Assembly (NCBI GenBank): GCA_015065885.1
Contig: SVPJ01000029.1
Coordinates: forward strand, 1 to 32,708
DNA length: 32,708 nt
Source of the DNA: Oscillospiraceae bacterium
GTDB lineage: Bacteria > Bacillota > Clostridia > Oscillospirales > Acutalibacteraceae
Direction of reading: 5' to 3'
Of this stretch, positions 16,736 through 24,955 are shown one piece after another; the stretch's first letter is position 1, and each line of letters opens with the position of its first letter. Position numbers and translations under genes: made by a program. A model generated the notes under the pieces. That model saw only the letters and a list, made by a program, of their open reading frames with translations, made no database searches and had not been told where the DNA came from.

Positions 16736-17665
16736 TCATTCACCTCGGAAAAGTTTCTGTACCGCCGTGAAGGAAAGTTTCTTCCCGTCGATGCTGTTGT
16801 CGGGATTGAGCCGCACCAAACCGAAATGGGATTCCCCGTTATACGAGCCCTGGTTGATCTCGTATTCCGGCTGATCCAGCAATTCGTAGACGATGACCGC
16901 TTTCATACGATCGGACTTGTAGTCGTCCATCATTCGCAGGAAACTCGTGAGCCACTCGGCTTGCGCCTCCTCGGTAAACGGGCCGCTGTTCGCGGGATAG
17001 TTACATTCCACCACCATAAAATCGGTGGGATACCGTTCTTCCATCTCGCGGAAGAAGGCATGTTGATCCCACACGTCCAGCTCGTAGATATCGAATGCGG
17101 TAATATCCCACGTGAGCCCCGCTTTCACATACCAATCGAGAATGGGATAGTGACGCGAGCCGATATTGATGACCGTTTTGGCGTCGGGCGCTACCCGCTT
17201 GAACACTTCCAGTGCGGTCTTCATCTTCTCCACCGCCAGCACCACGCGCTCGGGATTATAGTATCCTTCGCTCATTCCCGTCCAATCGGTGTAGTCGTAA
17301 CCGCCTTCTTCTCCCATCGAGCACCAAATGTCGGTCTCGTTAAAGATCTGAAAATACTCCACTTCGTCCTTGAGGTTTTCGGCGGCAAACGCCATATTCT
17401 GCGCGATGACCTCGTTGGAAATGTCCTTGAAGCGGTCAAGCGCCAGCATCACCTGCATACCGTACTCGTGGCACTTTTGAATGATACCGCGAATGTACTG
17501 CAGTTCCTGCTCGTTCGACGGGTTATAGTTGATGCGATAGATGGTGCAGCCGAGTTCGGCAGCGAGACGAATGGCTTCGTCCTCGTTCGGGCGGTATGCA
17601 AGATAGCTGTCGCGGTGATGGGCGTTCACACCCCACAATTTATCCGTTCCCAATTTCATCGTCAT
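16736..17665 (-). CDS. Clan GH-A-like glycosidase paralogue 2 of 3
   Basis: A 309-residue paralogue with the same layout: WGVNAHH (11-17), acid/base E110 in FQIFNETD, nucleophile E220 in MVVECNYPA, and GSRHYPILDWY before strand 6. Its start codon overlaps the stop of paralogue 3 as ATGA, with GGGGTGA upstream acting as RBS. Against paralogue 1 the active-site strands are conserved, while the loop after NETD (WCSMGEEGGYDYTDW here) differs and may set subsite preference. Three full-length copies with all catalytic residues intact suggest specialised rather than redundant roles. Cytoplasmic. Confidence 0.78.
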   Translation of the reverse strand: MTMKLGTDKLWGVNAHHRDSYLAYRPNEDEAIRLAAELGCTIYRINYNPSNEQELQYIRGIIQKCHEYGMQVMLALDRFKDISNEVIAQNMAFAAENLKDEVEYFQIFNETDIWCSMGEEGGYDYTDWTGMSEGYYNPERVVLAVEKMKTALEVFKRVAPDAKTVINIGSRHYPILDWYVKAGLTWDITAFDIYELDVWDQHAFFREMEERYPTDFMVVECNYPANSGPFTEEAQAEWLTSFLRMMDDYKSDRMKAVIVYELLDQPEYEINQGSYNGESHFGLVRLNPDNSIDGKKLSFTAVQKLFRGE

Positions 17666-18606
17666 TCACCCCGATACAGTTTCTTCACCAACTCAAACGC
17701 AGGTTTCTTCGCCTTGATGGTGTTGTCGTCGTTCAAAGCGACCAGACCGAAGTGGGATTCACCGTGATACGAGCCTTTCTTCAACTCGTATTCGGGTTGA
17801 TCCAACAACTCATAGATGATGACCGCCTTCAGTCGGTCGGAATCGTATTCGTTCATCTTGTTAAGGAACATATCCAGCCACTCGGTCTCCTTTTGGTCGG
17901 GATCGTCGTACGGACCCCACAGCGCGGGATAGTTGCACTCCACCACCATCAGGTCGTAACCGGGGTAACGGTCTTCAAGGAAATGGAAAAACTCGTAGTA
18001 ATCCCAGATCTCGTAGTTGTCAATCGCGATAATGTCCCATTTGAGCCCCGCTTCGATGTACCAATCCAAAATCGGGTAGTGGCGCACACCGAAGTTGATG
18101 ACCGTCTTGACACCGGGTGCCGCCGCCTGCAGGGCGGGCAGCGTCAGCTTCATCAGCGCCACCGCAATTTCCACACGCTCGGGATTGAAATACCCGGGGG
18201 TCTGTCCCGTCGGGTCGGTCAGGTTATAATAGCCCCCTTCGACACCCGAACACCAAATATCGGTCTCGTTGAGCATCTGGAAATAGTCCACCACGTCCTT
18301 GAGGTTTTCACCGATATACGTGATCTCCTGCACGAGTTTTTCCGGCTCTTTCAAAAGTTCCTTGCCCCAGTTCATACCGTAATCCAGCACCAGCATGACC
18401 TCCATACCCAGTGCATGGCATTTATCGATCACCGAACGGGTGTAGGCGAGTTGCTCCTCGTTTTTCGGACGACAGTTGATACGATAGATGGTACAACCGA
18501 GTTCCGCCGCCAGTTCCAATGCCCGCTCGTCGTTCGCCGCATAGGCGGGATAACTGTATTTGTTGTGTCCGTTGACACCCCATTTGATGCTTTTCTTCAA
18601 CGCCAT
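17662..18606 (-). CDS. Clan GH-A-like glycosidase paralogue 3 of 3
   Basis: The first gene of the triplet, 314 residues from ATG 18606, which has AAGGAAGG at the right distance. The frame stays open to 18960 but the added part covers the promoter and has no family similarity. The catalytic pair is E114 (FQMLNETD) and E223 (MVVECNYPA). It is closer to paralogue 2 than to 1 in several loops (WCSGVEGGYYN, NFGVRHYPILDWY) and has a few extra residues near 80-92. It is transcribed from the promoter at 18646-18675. No transporter or regulator accompanies the triplet, so it may serve the glycan locus to its left. Confidence 0.8.
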   Translation of the reverse strand: MALKKSIKWGVNGHNKYSYPAYAANDERALELAAELGCTIYRINCRPKNEEQLAYTRSVIDKCHALGMEVMLVLDYGMNWGKELLKEPEKLVQEITYIGENLKDVVDYFQMLNETDIWCSGVEGGYYNLTDPTGQTPGYFNPERVEIAVALMKLTLPALQAAAPGVKTVINFGVRHYPILDWYIEAGLKWDIIAIDNYEIWDYYEFFHFLEDRYPGYDLMVVECNYPALWGPYDDPDQKETEWLDMFLNKMNEYDSDRLKAVIIYELLDQPEYELKKGSYHGESHFGLVALNDDNTIKAKKPAFELVKKLYRGE

Positions 18607-18645
18607 AGCCGATAACCTTCCTTTCAAAATGGTTTCCCTTTCGCA

Positions 18646-18675
18646 AGCATACCACACCCTTCTTCGCGCTGTCAA
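18646..18675 (-). promoter_or_regulatory. Sigma-A promoter of the GH-A triplet
   Basis: On the minus strand: perfect TTGACA (18670-18675), 18-bp spacer, TATGCT (18646-18651), giving a leader of about 33 bases to the ATG at 18606. Confidence 0.75.
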
Positions 18676-18755
18676 CAAAATTTGATATTTTTCATATATA
18701 ATTTTATATCCTCTATATAAATCCATTGCTTCTTCGCTTTTTTTCACCCAAATCG

Positions 18756-18784
18756 TTGACTTTTTGACAGATTTTCGGTATATT
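18756..18784 (+). promoter_or_regulatory. Sigma-A promoter of the Na/phosphate transporter
   Basis: TTGACT (18756-18761), 17-bp spacer, TATATT (18779-18784). A second TTGACA starts within the spacer at 18764. The leader to the ATG at 18829 is about 38 bases and ends in GGGAGGG. The AT-rich DNA between the two divergent promoters (18676-18755) shows no further gene. Confidence 0.65.
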
Positions 18785-18828
18785 GCTAATTGTAGGAATT
18801 TGGCTTTCTGACTATTGGGAGGGAAATT

Positions 18829-20598
18829 ATGACAAGCGCAGACATCGTATCCTTGCTTGCCGGTCTTGCCGGCGGTCTCGCCTTTTTTCTGTACGGCATG
18901 AACGTAATGTCCGCCGGTCTTGAAAAAATGGCAGGCGGCAAACTGGAGACCATGATGCAAAAAGTGACATCCAACTATTGGCTGAGTTTGTTGCTCGGTG
19001 CCGGTATCACCATTGCGGTGCAGTCGTCGTCGGCTATGACGGTGATGCTTGTCGGCTTGGTCAACTCGGGCATTATGACCTTCGGCAGTACCTTTGGCCT
19101 CATTATGGGCTCCAACGTGGGCACGACCCTCACCTCCTGGTTGCTCAGCCTTGCCGGGGTCGACAGCGGCAGCAATCCCATTCTGTTGCTTTTAAAACCG
19201 ATCGTTTTTGCCCCCTTCCTGGCACTGATCGGTGCGGCGTTGCGTATGTTTTCGAAGAAAGAGAAACATCACGATATCGGTGCGATCCTCATCGGTTTCA
19301 CCATTTTGATCGTCGGTATGGATCTTATGAGCAACGCTGTGGGCATCGTGGAGGAAAAGGGCGGTCTGGAAGTGTTCCTCACCATGTTCTCCAACCCCAT
19401 CCTCACATTGCTCATCTCCACTGTGTTTACAGGTATCATCCAATCCTCGGCGGCTACCATCGGTATCGTGCAGGCGTTGGCACTCAGCGGTGCCATCACT
19501 TATGAAATGGCGATCCCGTTGGTGCTTGGTGCAAACATCGGCACCTGCGTCACCGCGCTGATCGCCACCCTCGGTACCGAAAAGAACGCCAAGCGCGTGG
19601 CAGCGATCCACACAAGCGTCAACGTCATCGGCACGATCTTTTTTATGATCGGTTTGATCGTCGTAAACATCGTGGCACCGTCTTTCGCCACAACGAAAGC
19701 CACGATGTTCGCGGTGGCACTTATCCACACTATCTTCAACATGAGCATCGCCGTTTTGCTCAGTCCTTTCAAGAAACCCATCGTCCGTTTGGCAGAACTG
19801 ATCGTACGCGATAAGAAGGGCGAGCAGAAAGTGCGCACCGTGTTTTTGGACGAGCGTTTGCTTGCCACCCCCACGCTTGCGGTTTCGGAATGTAAGCGTC
19901 TGGCGGTGGAAATGGGTGAACTCACCCGTACCGCCATCTTCTCCGCCATCGAATCGGTGGCGCGCTACGACGCAGAGAAAGCCGCCGAAGTACGCGAGTT
20001 GGAAGGGCAGATCGACCGTTATGAGGACAAACTCGGCACCTATCTCGTGAAGCTTTCCGGCGTGGATCTGACCGATGCGGACAGCCATGAAGTCGGCCGT
20101 TTGCTCCACTCCATCGGTGACTTTGAGCGCATTTCCGATCACGCGGTAAACATCGTGGATACCGCGCAGGAGATCCACGATAAGAAGATCGCCTTCTCGG
20201 ACGAAGCGCGCAGTGAACTCAGCCGTATGACCGCCGCCATCGTGGAGATCATGGACTACACCGCCGAGGCATTCACGAAGAACGATATTGAAACGGCGGC
20301 GCAGGTCGAACCGCTTGAGCAGGTCATTGACGTAATGAAGTCCACTTATAAAGAACGGCACATCACCCGTTTGCAGGAAGGCCGTTGCACCATTGAACTC
20401 GGCTTCGTGTTTAACGACCTTATCACCAACTATGAGCGCGTGTCCGACCACTGCTCGAACATTGCGGTATCCACCATTCAGCGTAACGCACCGAAGCAGG
20501 ATGCACACAAATATCTGCGCAACCTCAAAAACGACGAAAACGGTGTGTACGCACAAATGTACAGTGTGTGTGAGAAGAAATATCTCGAAAATCTGTAA
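18829..20598 (+). CDS. Na+/phosphate cotransporter family protein with PhoU-like domain
   Basis: A 589-residue membrane protein of the NptA/PNaS family. The N-terminal half (about 1-335) has two inverted Na_Pi_cotrans repeats with the signature QSSSA (65-69) and QSSAA (205-209). These line the substrate path in SLC34-type carriers. The C-terminal half (about 355-560) is a soluble helical PhoU-like domain, including HSIGDFERISDHA and NYERVSDHC. The usual role is sodium-driven phosphate uptake, but some bacterial members act in other anion or lipid functions. RBS GGGAGGG precedes the ATG. It is a single-gene unit between its promoter and a strong terminator. Confidence 0.93.
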   Translation: MTSADIVSLLAGLAGGLAFFLYGMNVMSAGLEKMAGGKLETMMQKVTSNYWLSLLLGAGITIAVQSSSAMTVMLVGLVNSGIMTFGSTFGLIMGSNVGTTLTSWLLSLAGVDSGSNPILLLLKPIVFAPFLALIGAALRMFSKKEKHHDIGAILIGFTILIVGMDLMSNAVGIVEEKGGLEVFLTMFSNPILTLLISTVFTGIIQSSAATIGIVQALALSGAITYEMAIPLVLGANIGTCVTALIATLGTEKNAKRVAAIHTSVNVIGTIFFMIGLIVVNIVAPSFATTKATMFAVALIHTIFNMSIAVLLSPFKKPIVRLAELIVRDKKGEQKVRTVFLDERLLATPTLAVSECKRLAVEMGELTRTAIFSAIESVARYDAEKAAEVRELEGQIDRYEDKLGTYLVKLSGVDLTDADSHEVGRLLHSIGDFERISDHAVNIVDTAQEIHDKKIAFSDEARSELSRMTAAIVEIMDYTAEAFTKNDIETAAQVEPLEQVIDVMKSTYKERHITRLQEGRCTIELGFVFNDLITNYERVSDHCSNIAVSTIQRNAPKQDAHKYLRNLKNDENGVYAQMYSVCEKKYLENL

Positions 20599-20605
20599 CA
20601 ACAGC

Positions 20606-20649
20606 AAAAAGCACGGCACAATGGAAGATCCGTTGTGCCGTGCTTTTTT
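20606..20649. terminator. Bidirectional terminator between transporter and pncB
   Basis: AAAGCACGGCACAA pairs with TTGTGCCGTGCTTT, about 14 bp with an 11-base loop, ending in six T on the plus strand and AAAAA on the other side. It lies between two convergent stop codons. Confidence 0.85.
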
Positions 20650-20656
20650 GCCTAAA

Positions 20657-22120
20657 TTATCCGTTGTGACGATTGAGCAAGCGCTGCTTTTCGTCCCACA
20701 GTTTTTGCGAAAGGTCTACATAATAGTCGTGCGGATTTTCGAAACGCTTCACTTCATCCCACATATCCCCTACACTTGCAAGGCAATAGTTGCGGATCTC
20801 GTCGAGCGAACGGGTCTGATGCACGCACTCGCCCGCGCGGAACAACTCACGCTGCAGGCAGGAAGCGATGAAATTCTCCACCGTCTTGCGTTTCCACGTG
20901 TGTTCGGGGTCGAATATCTCGTAGGGTTTGGTGTCGTCGATCACTTCATCGTGCATGGTGATGACGTCGGCGATCGCTTTACCGGTCGTACGATCGAACA
21001 ACCGCCACAGTTTTTTGAAACCGGGGTTGGTGATCTTCGCCACGTTTTCGCTCACCTTGATGCGGGAGACGATCTCGCCGTTTTCCTCCACCGCCGCCAG
21101 TTTATACACGCCGCCGAACACGGGACTGCTTGCCGCCGTGATGAGCCGCTCACCTACGCCGAAACTGTCCACACACGCGTTTTGACGGATCATATCGCGA
21201 ATGAGGTATTCGTCCAACGCGTTGGAGGCGGTGATGGCACAATCGGGGAAGCCTGCATCGTCCAACATCTTACGCGCTTTTTGGCTCAAATAGGTGATAT
21301 CACCCGAGTCGATACGGATACCCTTCGGGCGGCACCCCATCGGCACCAACACCTCGTTAAATGCACGGATGGCGTTGGGAATACCCGATTTCAACACGTT
21401 GTAGGTATCCACCAACAACACGCAGGAGTGGGGATACCGACGGGCGTACGCCTTAAAAGCGTCCAATTCGTTATCAAACAACTGCACCCAACTGTGTGCC
21501 ATCGTCCCCAGTGCCGGAATACCGAAGTCCCGTTCGGACAGCGCACACGCCGTGCCCACACAACCGCCGATATACGCCGCACGGGAACCGATGACCGCAC
21601 CGTCCACACCCTGCGCACGGCGAGAGCCGAACTCCATCACGGCACGCCCTTCCGCCGCCCGCACGATGCGGTTGGCTTTGGTAGCGATGAGCGATTGGTG
21701 ATTGATGGTGAGCAGCAGCATCGTTTCGATAAACTGTGCCTGCACGGCAGGGCCGCGCACCGTCACGATGGGCTCATGCGGGAAGATGGGCGTGCCTTCA
21801 GGCACCGCCCACACGTCGCAGGAGAAGCGGAAATTCCGCAGATAATCGAGGAATCCTTCGCTGAACAACTTCTTCGAACGCAAAAATTCAATGTCTGCTT
21901 CGGTAAAGGTGAGATTCTTCAAATACTCGACCAACTGTTCCACACCCGCCATGATGGCAAAGCCGCCACCATCCGGCACGCGGCGGAAGAACATATCAAA
22001 GTAGACGATCGTGTCCTTCTTCCCTTCCTCGAAGAAGCCGTTCGCCATCGTGATCTCGTAAAAGTCCGTAAGCAAGGTCAGGTTATCCTGCCCGTACGGC
22101 AAGCCGACTGTTTTTTGCAT
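20657..22120 (-). CDS. pncB: Nicotinate phosphoribosyltransferase
   Basis: A 487-residue enzyme that joins nicotinate and PRPP to give nicotinate mononucleotide in NAD salvage. Motifs include LLTDFYEITMANG (16-28), FFRRVPDGGGFA (44-55), EFGSRRAQG (163-171), the phosphorylatable histidine H209 in GTMAHS, and RIDSGDI further on, all normal for PncB. Length is typical of the Gram-positive form. It is the last gene of the long minus-strand operon, 24 bases after the UDP-sugar pyrophosphorylase stop, and ends at the bidirectional terminator. Its link to a surface polymer locus is probably only shared transcription. Confidence 0.95.
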   Translation of the reverse strand: MQKTVGLPYGQDNLTLLTDFYEITMANGFFEEGKKDTIVYFDMFFRRVPDGGGFAIMAGVEQLVEYLKNLTFTEADIEFLRSKKLFSEGFLDYLRNFRFSCDVWAVPEGTPIFPHEPIVTVRGPAVQAQFIETMLLLTINHQSLIATKANRIVRAAEGRAVMEFGSRRAQGVDGAVIGSRAAYIGGCVGTACALSERDFGIPALGTMAHSWVQLFDNELDAFKAYARRYPHSCVLLVDTYNVLKSGIPNAIRAFNEVLVPMGCRPKGIRIDSGDITYLSQKARKMLDDAGFPDCAITASNALDEYLIRDMIRQNACVDSFGVGERLITAASSPVFGGVYKLAAVEENGEIVSRIKVSENVAKITNPGFKKLWRLFDRTTGKAIADVITMHDEVIDDTKPYEIFDPEHTWKRKTVENFIASCLQRELFRAGECVHQTRSLDEIRNYCLASVGDMWDEVKRFENPHDYYVDLSQKLWDEKQRLLNRHNG

Positions 22121-22144
22121 ACCTTCGCACCACTTTTCTAAAAA

Positions 22145-23374
22145 TTACAGCTCTACACCGTTTTCACGCAACAACTCGCGAGCAGACACCAAAGAGTCCA
22201 CACCCTCACGGTTTTTGATGGGAGCAAATTCGTAATGACGATCAATTTCGTAGGACAGACAATCCTTCATCATATGCACCATGTCCAGCACCAACGTTTC
22301 AAATTTGTAACCGTTCGGTGCTTCGGGTTTTTGCAGATCACCGTTCCCGTCAATGTAAGGGATCTTCTTCTCCACGATGTGTACCTGCATATTCTTGTTC
22401 ATATTGTCCTCAAGGGTAGAGAGACGGAACATATAGTTGAGGATCACGCCGAAGTTGTAACTTAAGTCCCCGTTCTCCTTGCGGGAGGTGAGCATCTCCT
22501 CGGTCATTTCGTAGTATTCCACGATAGAAGGTCTGCCATCCTCCAGGCACAGCACACCCACGCGCTCATCGGGCGCGGCTTTACGCACCACCTTCGCACC
22601 GCAGTCGCAACCCGACAAAATGGTGGCACCGACATAGCACGGGTCGTTGATGCGTTGCAACACGTTATCCACCGAAAACACCGTCAGCCACTCCACGCCG
22701 CGGGCTTTCAGTTCGTCGAGATACCCCGCCTTGGCAAGCGAGAGGAACCAACCGCCGTTGCCGTTCGGCGACATGGACAGTTGCGCTTTTCCTTCCATCA
22801 GGATCTTACCGTCATAATCCACCGACGGTACCATCTCCTGAATGAAGAAACGAATGTAATCTTCGCTGTAGCCGAAATAGTTGTGTTCACGGAAGAAATT
22901 CACCGTGTCGTCGTTGTTCTTCTGGCTGGTCATCACATACAGCGGGATCCACGCGCCCGTGCGGTCCACCACGTCCATAATATTTTGGATCAAACGCTCA
23001 AACAGATAGAGCGGACGGGTCACGCCCACGTCCAGCATCCCCTTCGGCTTGTCCAAACCGAGACGGGTACCCTGACCGCCCGCCAGCAACACCGCGCCCA
23101 CCTTTTCGGCTTTGAGTGCTTCGATGCCGCACGCCTCAAACTCCGCACGGCGCGCTTCGATCTCGGGGATCTCCAACGCACCGAGCGGCTCCAGATGACC
23201 GCGCTCAGCGGTGATGGCGCTCTGGTCGTGGATCAGCGACAGCAAACTCCAATCCACCGCCGCGATCTGCGACAGCAACCCTTCCCGCTCGCTCTCATTC
23301 AATTCGTCCCAAAAGCGCAGCAGATGCTCTTGACCGTACTGTTCGACCAACGCTTTTGCTTCTGTGTAATTCAT
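22145..23374 (-). CDS. UDPGP-family UDP-sugar pyrophosphorylase (UAP1-like)
   Basis: A 409-residue cytoplasmic nucleotidyltransferase. The nucleotide-binding loop LAGGQGTRLG is at 97-106, followed by KPKGMLDVG; further on come a Pro-Asn-Gly segment and a KFETLVLD segment like those of eukaryotic-type UDP-N-acetylhexosamine pyrophosphorylases. It would make UDP-GlcNAc/GalNAc or UDP-glucose for the glycosyltransferases of this operon. ATG at 23374 is chosen because GGAGGAGG lies just before it; an upstream TTG at 23392 would sit on that RBS. The RBS starts right after the flippase stop, so the genes are tightly linked. Which sugar phosphate it uses is not determined. Confidence 0.88.
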   Translation of the reverse strand: MNYTEAKALVEQYGQEHLLRFWDELNESEREGLLSQIAAVDWSLLSLIHDQSAITAERGHLEPLGALEIPEIEARRAEFEACGIEALKAEKVGAVLLAGGQGTRLGLDKPKGMLDVGVTRPLYLFERLIQNIMDVVDRTGAWIPLYVMTSQKNNDDTVNFFREHNYFGYSEDYIRFFIQEMVPSVDYDGKILMEGKAQLSMSPNGNGGWFLSLAKAGYLDELKARGVEWLTVFSVDNVLQRINDPCYVGATILSGCDCGAKVVRKAAPDERVGVLCLEDGRPSIVEYYEMTEEMLTSRKENGDLSYNFGVILNYMFRLSTLEDNMNKNMQVHIVEKKIPYIDGNGDLQKPEAPNGYKFETLVLDMVHMMKDCLSYEIDRHYEFAPIKNREGVDSLVSARELLRENGVEL

Positions 23375-23392
23375 CGTCGTTTCCTCCTCCAA

Positions 23393-24955
23393 TTAACGTT
23401 TACGTTTTATCATTGACTGCAACAGTTGCAGTAAATACCGAAATTCCGCCGTACGAATAAACGGCAAGATACACACCGCCCCCGCACACACAACACTGAC
23501 GACCGCACGGCACAGCAAGGTAGGCACCGCCCCCATCGCAGGTAACAGACCGCACAAAAGCGTGCCGCCCGCCATCCCCACCGCCGTCAACACGGCGTAC
23601 AGCAGATAGCGTTTAAAATACCCCGCCGGAGAACGCTTAAACACGTGTTTGTACACGATGCAGGGTTGTATCCACAAGGGAATCGCCGCCATACTGACGA
23701 TATTGGCAAGCAGCACGAACTCGATCCGCCCGGTCGTAAGTGCCAGCGTCAGCGACAGCCCCACGTTCAACACCGTTTCAAACAGTGGCATATAGCGGTC
23801 GGGGCGGTACAGCCCCGTGCTGTCCCGCACCACGAAGATCACACGGCGCAGGCTGTAGATATAAAAGTACACCGCCACCAGCAACGCCACGCCGCCCGAC
23901 AAACGGTTCTCCGCACCGACCCACATACCGATAAACGGTTGAATAAGCAACAGCAACGCGGTGGAACAGACGCAGGAGATTATAAAGTTGAAATAATAGA
24001 GAATATTGAACTTCTCGTGTGCCGCCTCGGTATCCCCGCCAGTGAGATAATCTCCGAAACTCGCGGTAATACCGCTGAAGGTCTGGGTCACCAACGCCGT
24101 TACCGCATCGGTCACGGTGAGGTAATAGGAATACATCCCGTTCACCACCGTGCCGAGTACGCCGCTGATGATGAGGATGCCCGCTTTGTGGGACGCCACA
24201 CCGCCGATCTTGTGGAACAGCATCGCATACAAGGTGGCAAATACCGAACGGCGCTGTTCCCCGCTGATGCTCTCCCGCCCGCGCATGGCGTTCAGTTCGG
24301 GATACATCCGCTTAAAATTGCGATGAATGAGCAACGCCGCCACCGCACGGCACGCCACACGAATGAGGATGTACACCACGAAGTTTTTGGTCAGCACCAG
24401 GAAGGTGACCTGCAACACCATCGTGAGAAAGTTCATCCCCACCTCGTTGATATTGTTGAGGTAGTTCTTTTGATCCGCGATCAGCATCGCCCGCTGATGC
24501 GCAAACAGATACGATGCGAGCGTATCCAGCGTATAGAGGAAGAAGGTCGCACCGATATACCACGGCGAGAGTGTGGTATCCTTCGCCAAACGGTGGATCA
24601 CGAACGCCATCACAAGGCCGATGGACATTACGATCGCGGCAATCAAGGTATACGCCCGTTTGTAGAAATTGAGGATACGGTGGATCTCCGCCTTATCGTC
24701 CCGTGCGATCGGTTTATAAAGCAGATACACAAGTCCCGTACCGATACCAAGCTCCGCCAGTGCCAACATCGAAATGACACTTTTGAACAGGCTTTCCACA
24801 CCCGAGAGTTCGGTGCCGAGCCCACTCGCAACGGTGTCAAACTGTGCCACGAACACCCAACGGGTGATCAACGTGCTGATGGTAAGTATCACGTAACTTA
24901 AAATGCTGAAAAAGGCGTTTTTCATTGCCTTTTGCGTACGTTGCTGTGTCTTCAC
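23393..24955 (-). CDS. Wzx-like polysaccharide flippase
   Basis: A 520-residue protein with 12-14 predicted membrane helices and no large soluble domain, of the MOP superfamily (polysaccharide export type). The start of the hydrophobic part (SILSYVILTISTLITRWVF) and the short, charged cytoplasmic loops match oligosaccharide flippases. It would move an undecaprenyl-linked repeat unit to the outer face. GTG start overlaps the stop of the ligase/polymerase gene as GTGA. Next to a Wzy/WaaL-type protein this indicates a Wzx/Wzy-style pathway. Confidence 0.85.
   Translation of the reverse strand: MKTQQRTQKAMKNAFFSILSYVILTISTLITRWVFVAQFDTVASGLGTELSGVESLFKSVISMLALAELGIGTGLVYLLYKPIARDDKAEIHRILNFYKRAYTLIAAIVMSIGLVMAFVIHRLAKDTTLSPWYIGATFFLYTLDTLASYLFAHQRAMLIADQKNYLNNINEVGMNFLTMVLQVTFLVLTKNFVVYILIRVACRAVAALLIHRNFKRMYPELNAMRGRESISGEQRRSVFATLYAMLFHKIGGVASHKAGILIISGVLGTVVNGMYSYYLTVTDAVTALVTQTFSGITASFGDYLTGGDTEAAHEKFNILYYFNFIISCVCSTALLLLIQPFIGMWVGAENRLSGGVALLVAVYFYIYSLRRVIFVVRDSTGLYRPDRYMPLFETVLNVGLSLTLALTTGRIEFVLLANIVSMAAIPLWIQPCIVYKHVFKRSPAGYFKRYLLYAVLTAVGMAGGTLLCGLLPAMGAVPTLLCRAVVSVVCAGAVCILPFIRTAEFRYLLQLLQSMIKRKR

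Noticed and set aside
17662-18960. Extended 432-codon version of GH-A paralogue 3
   Set aside because: The added N-terminus covers the -35/-10 promoter and is unlike the two paralogues; ATG 18606 has a good RBS.
20393-22141. A 582-codon plus-strand frame opposite pncB
   Set aside because: It runs through the bidirectional terminator and is antisense to a clear pncB.
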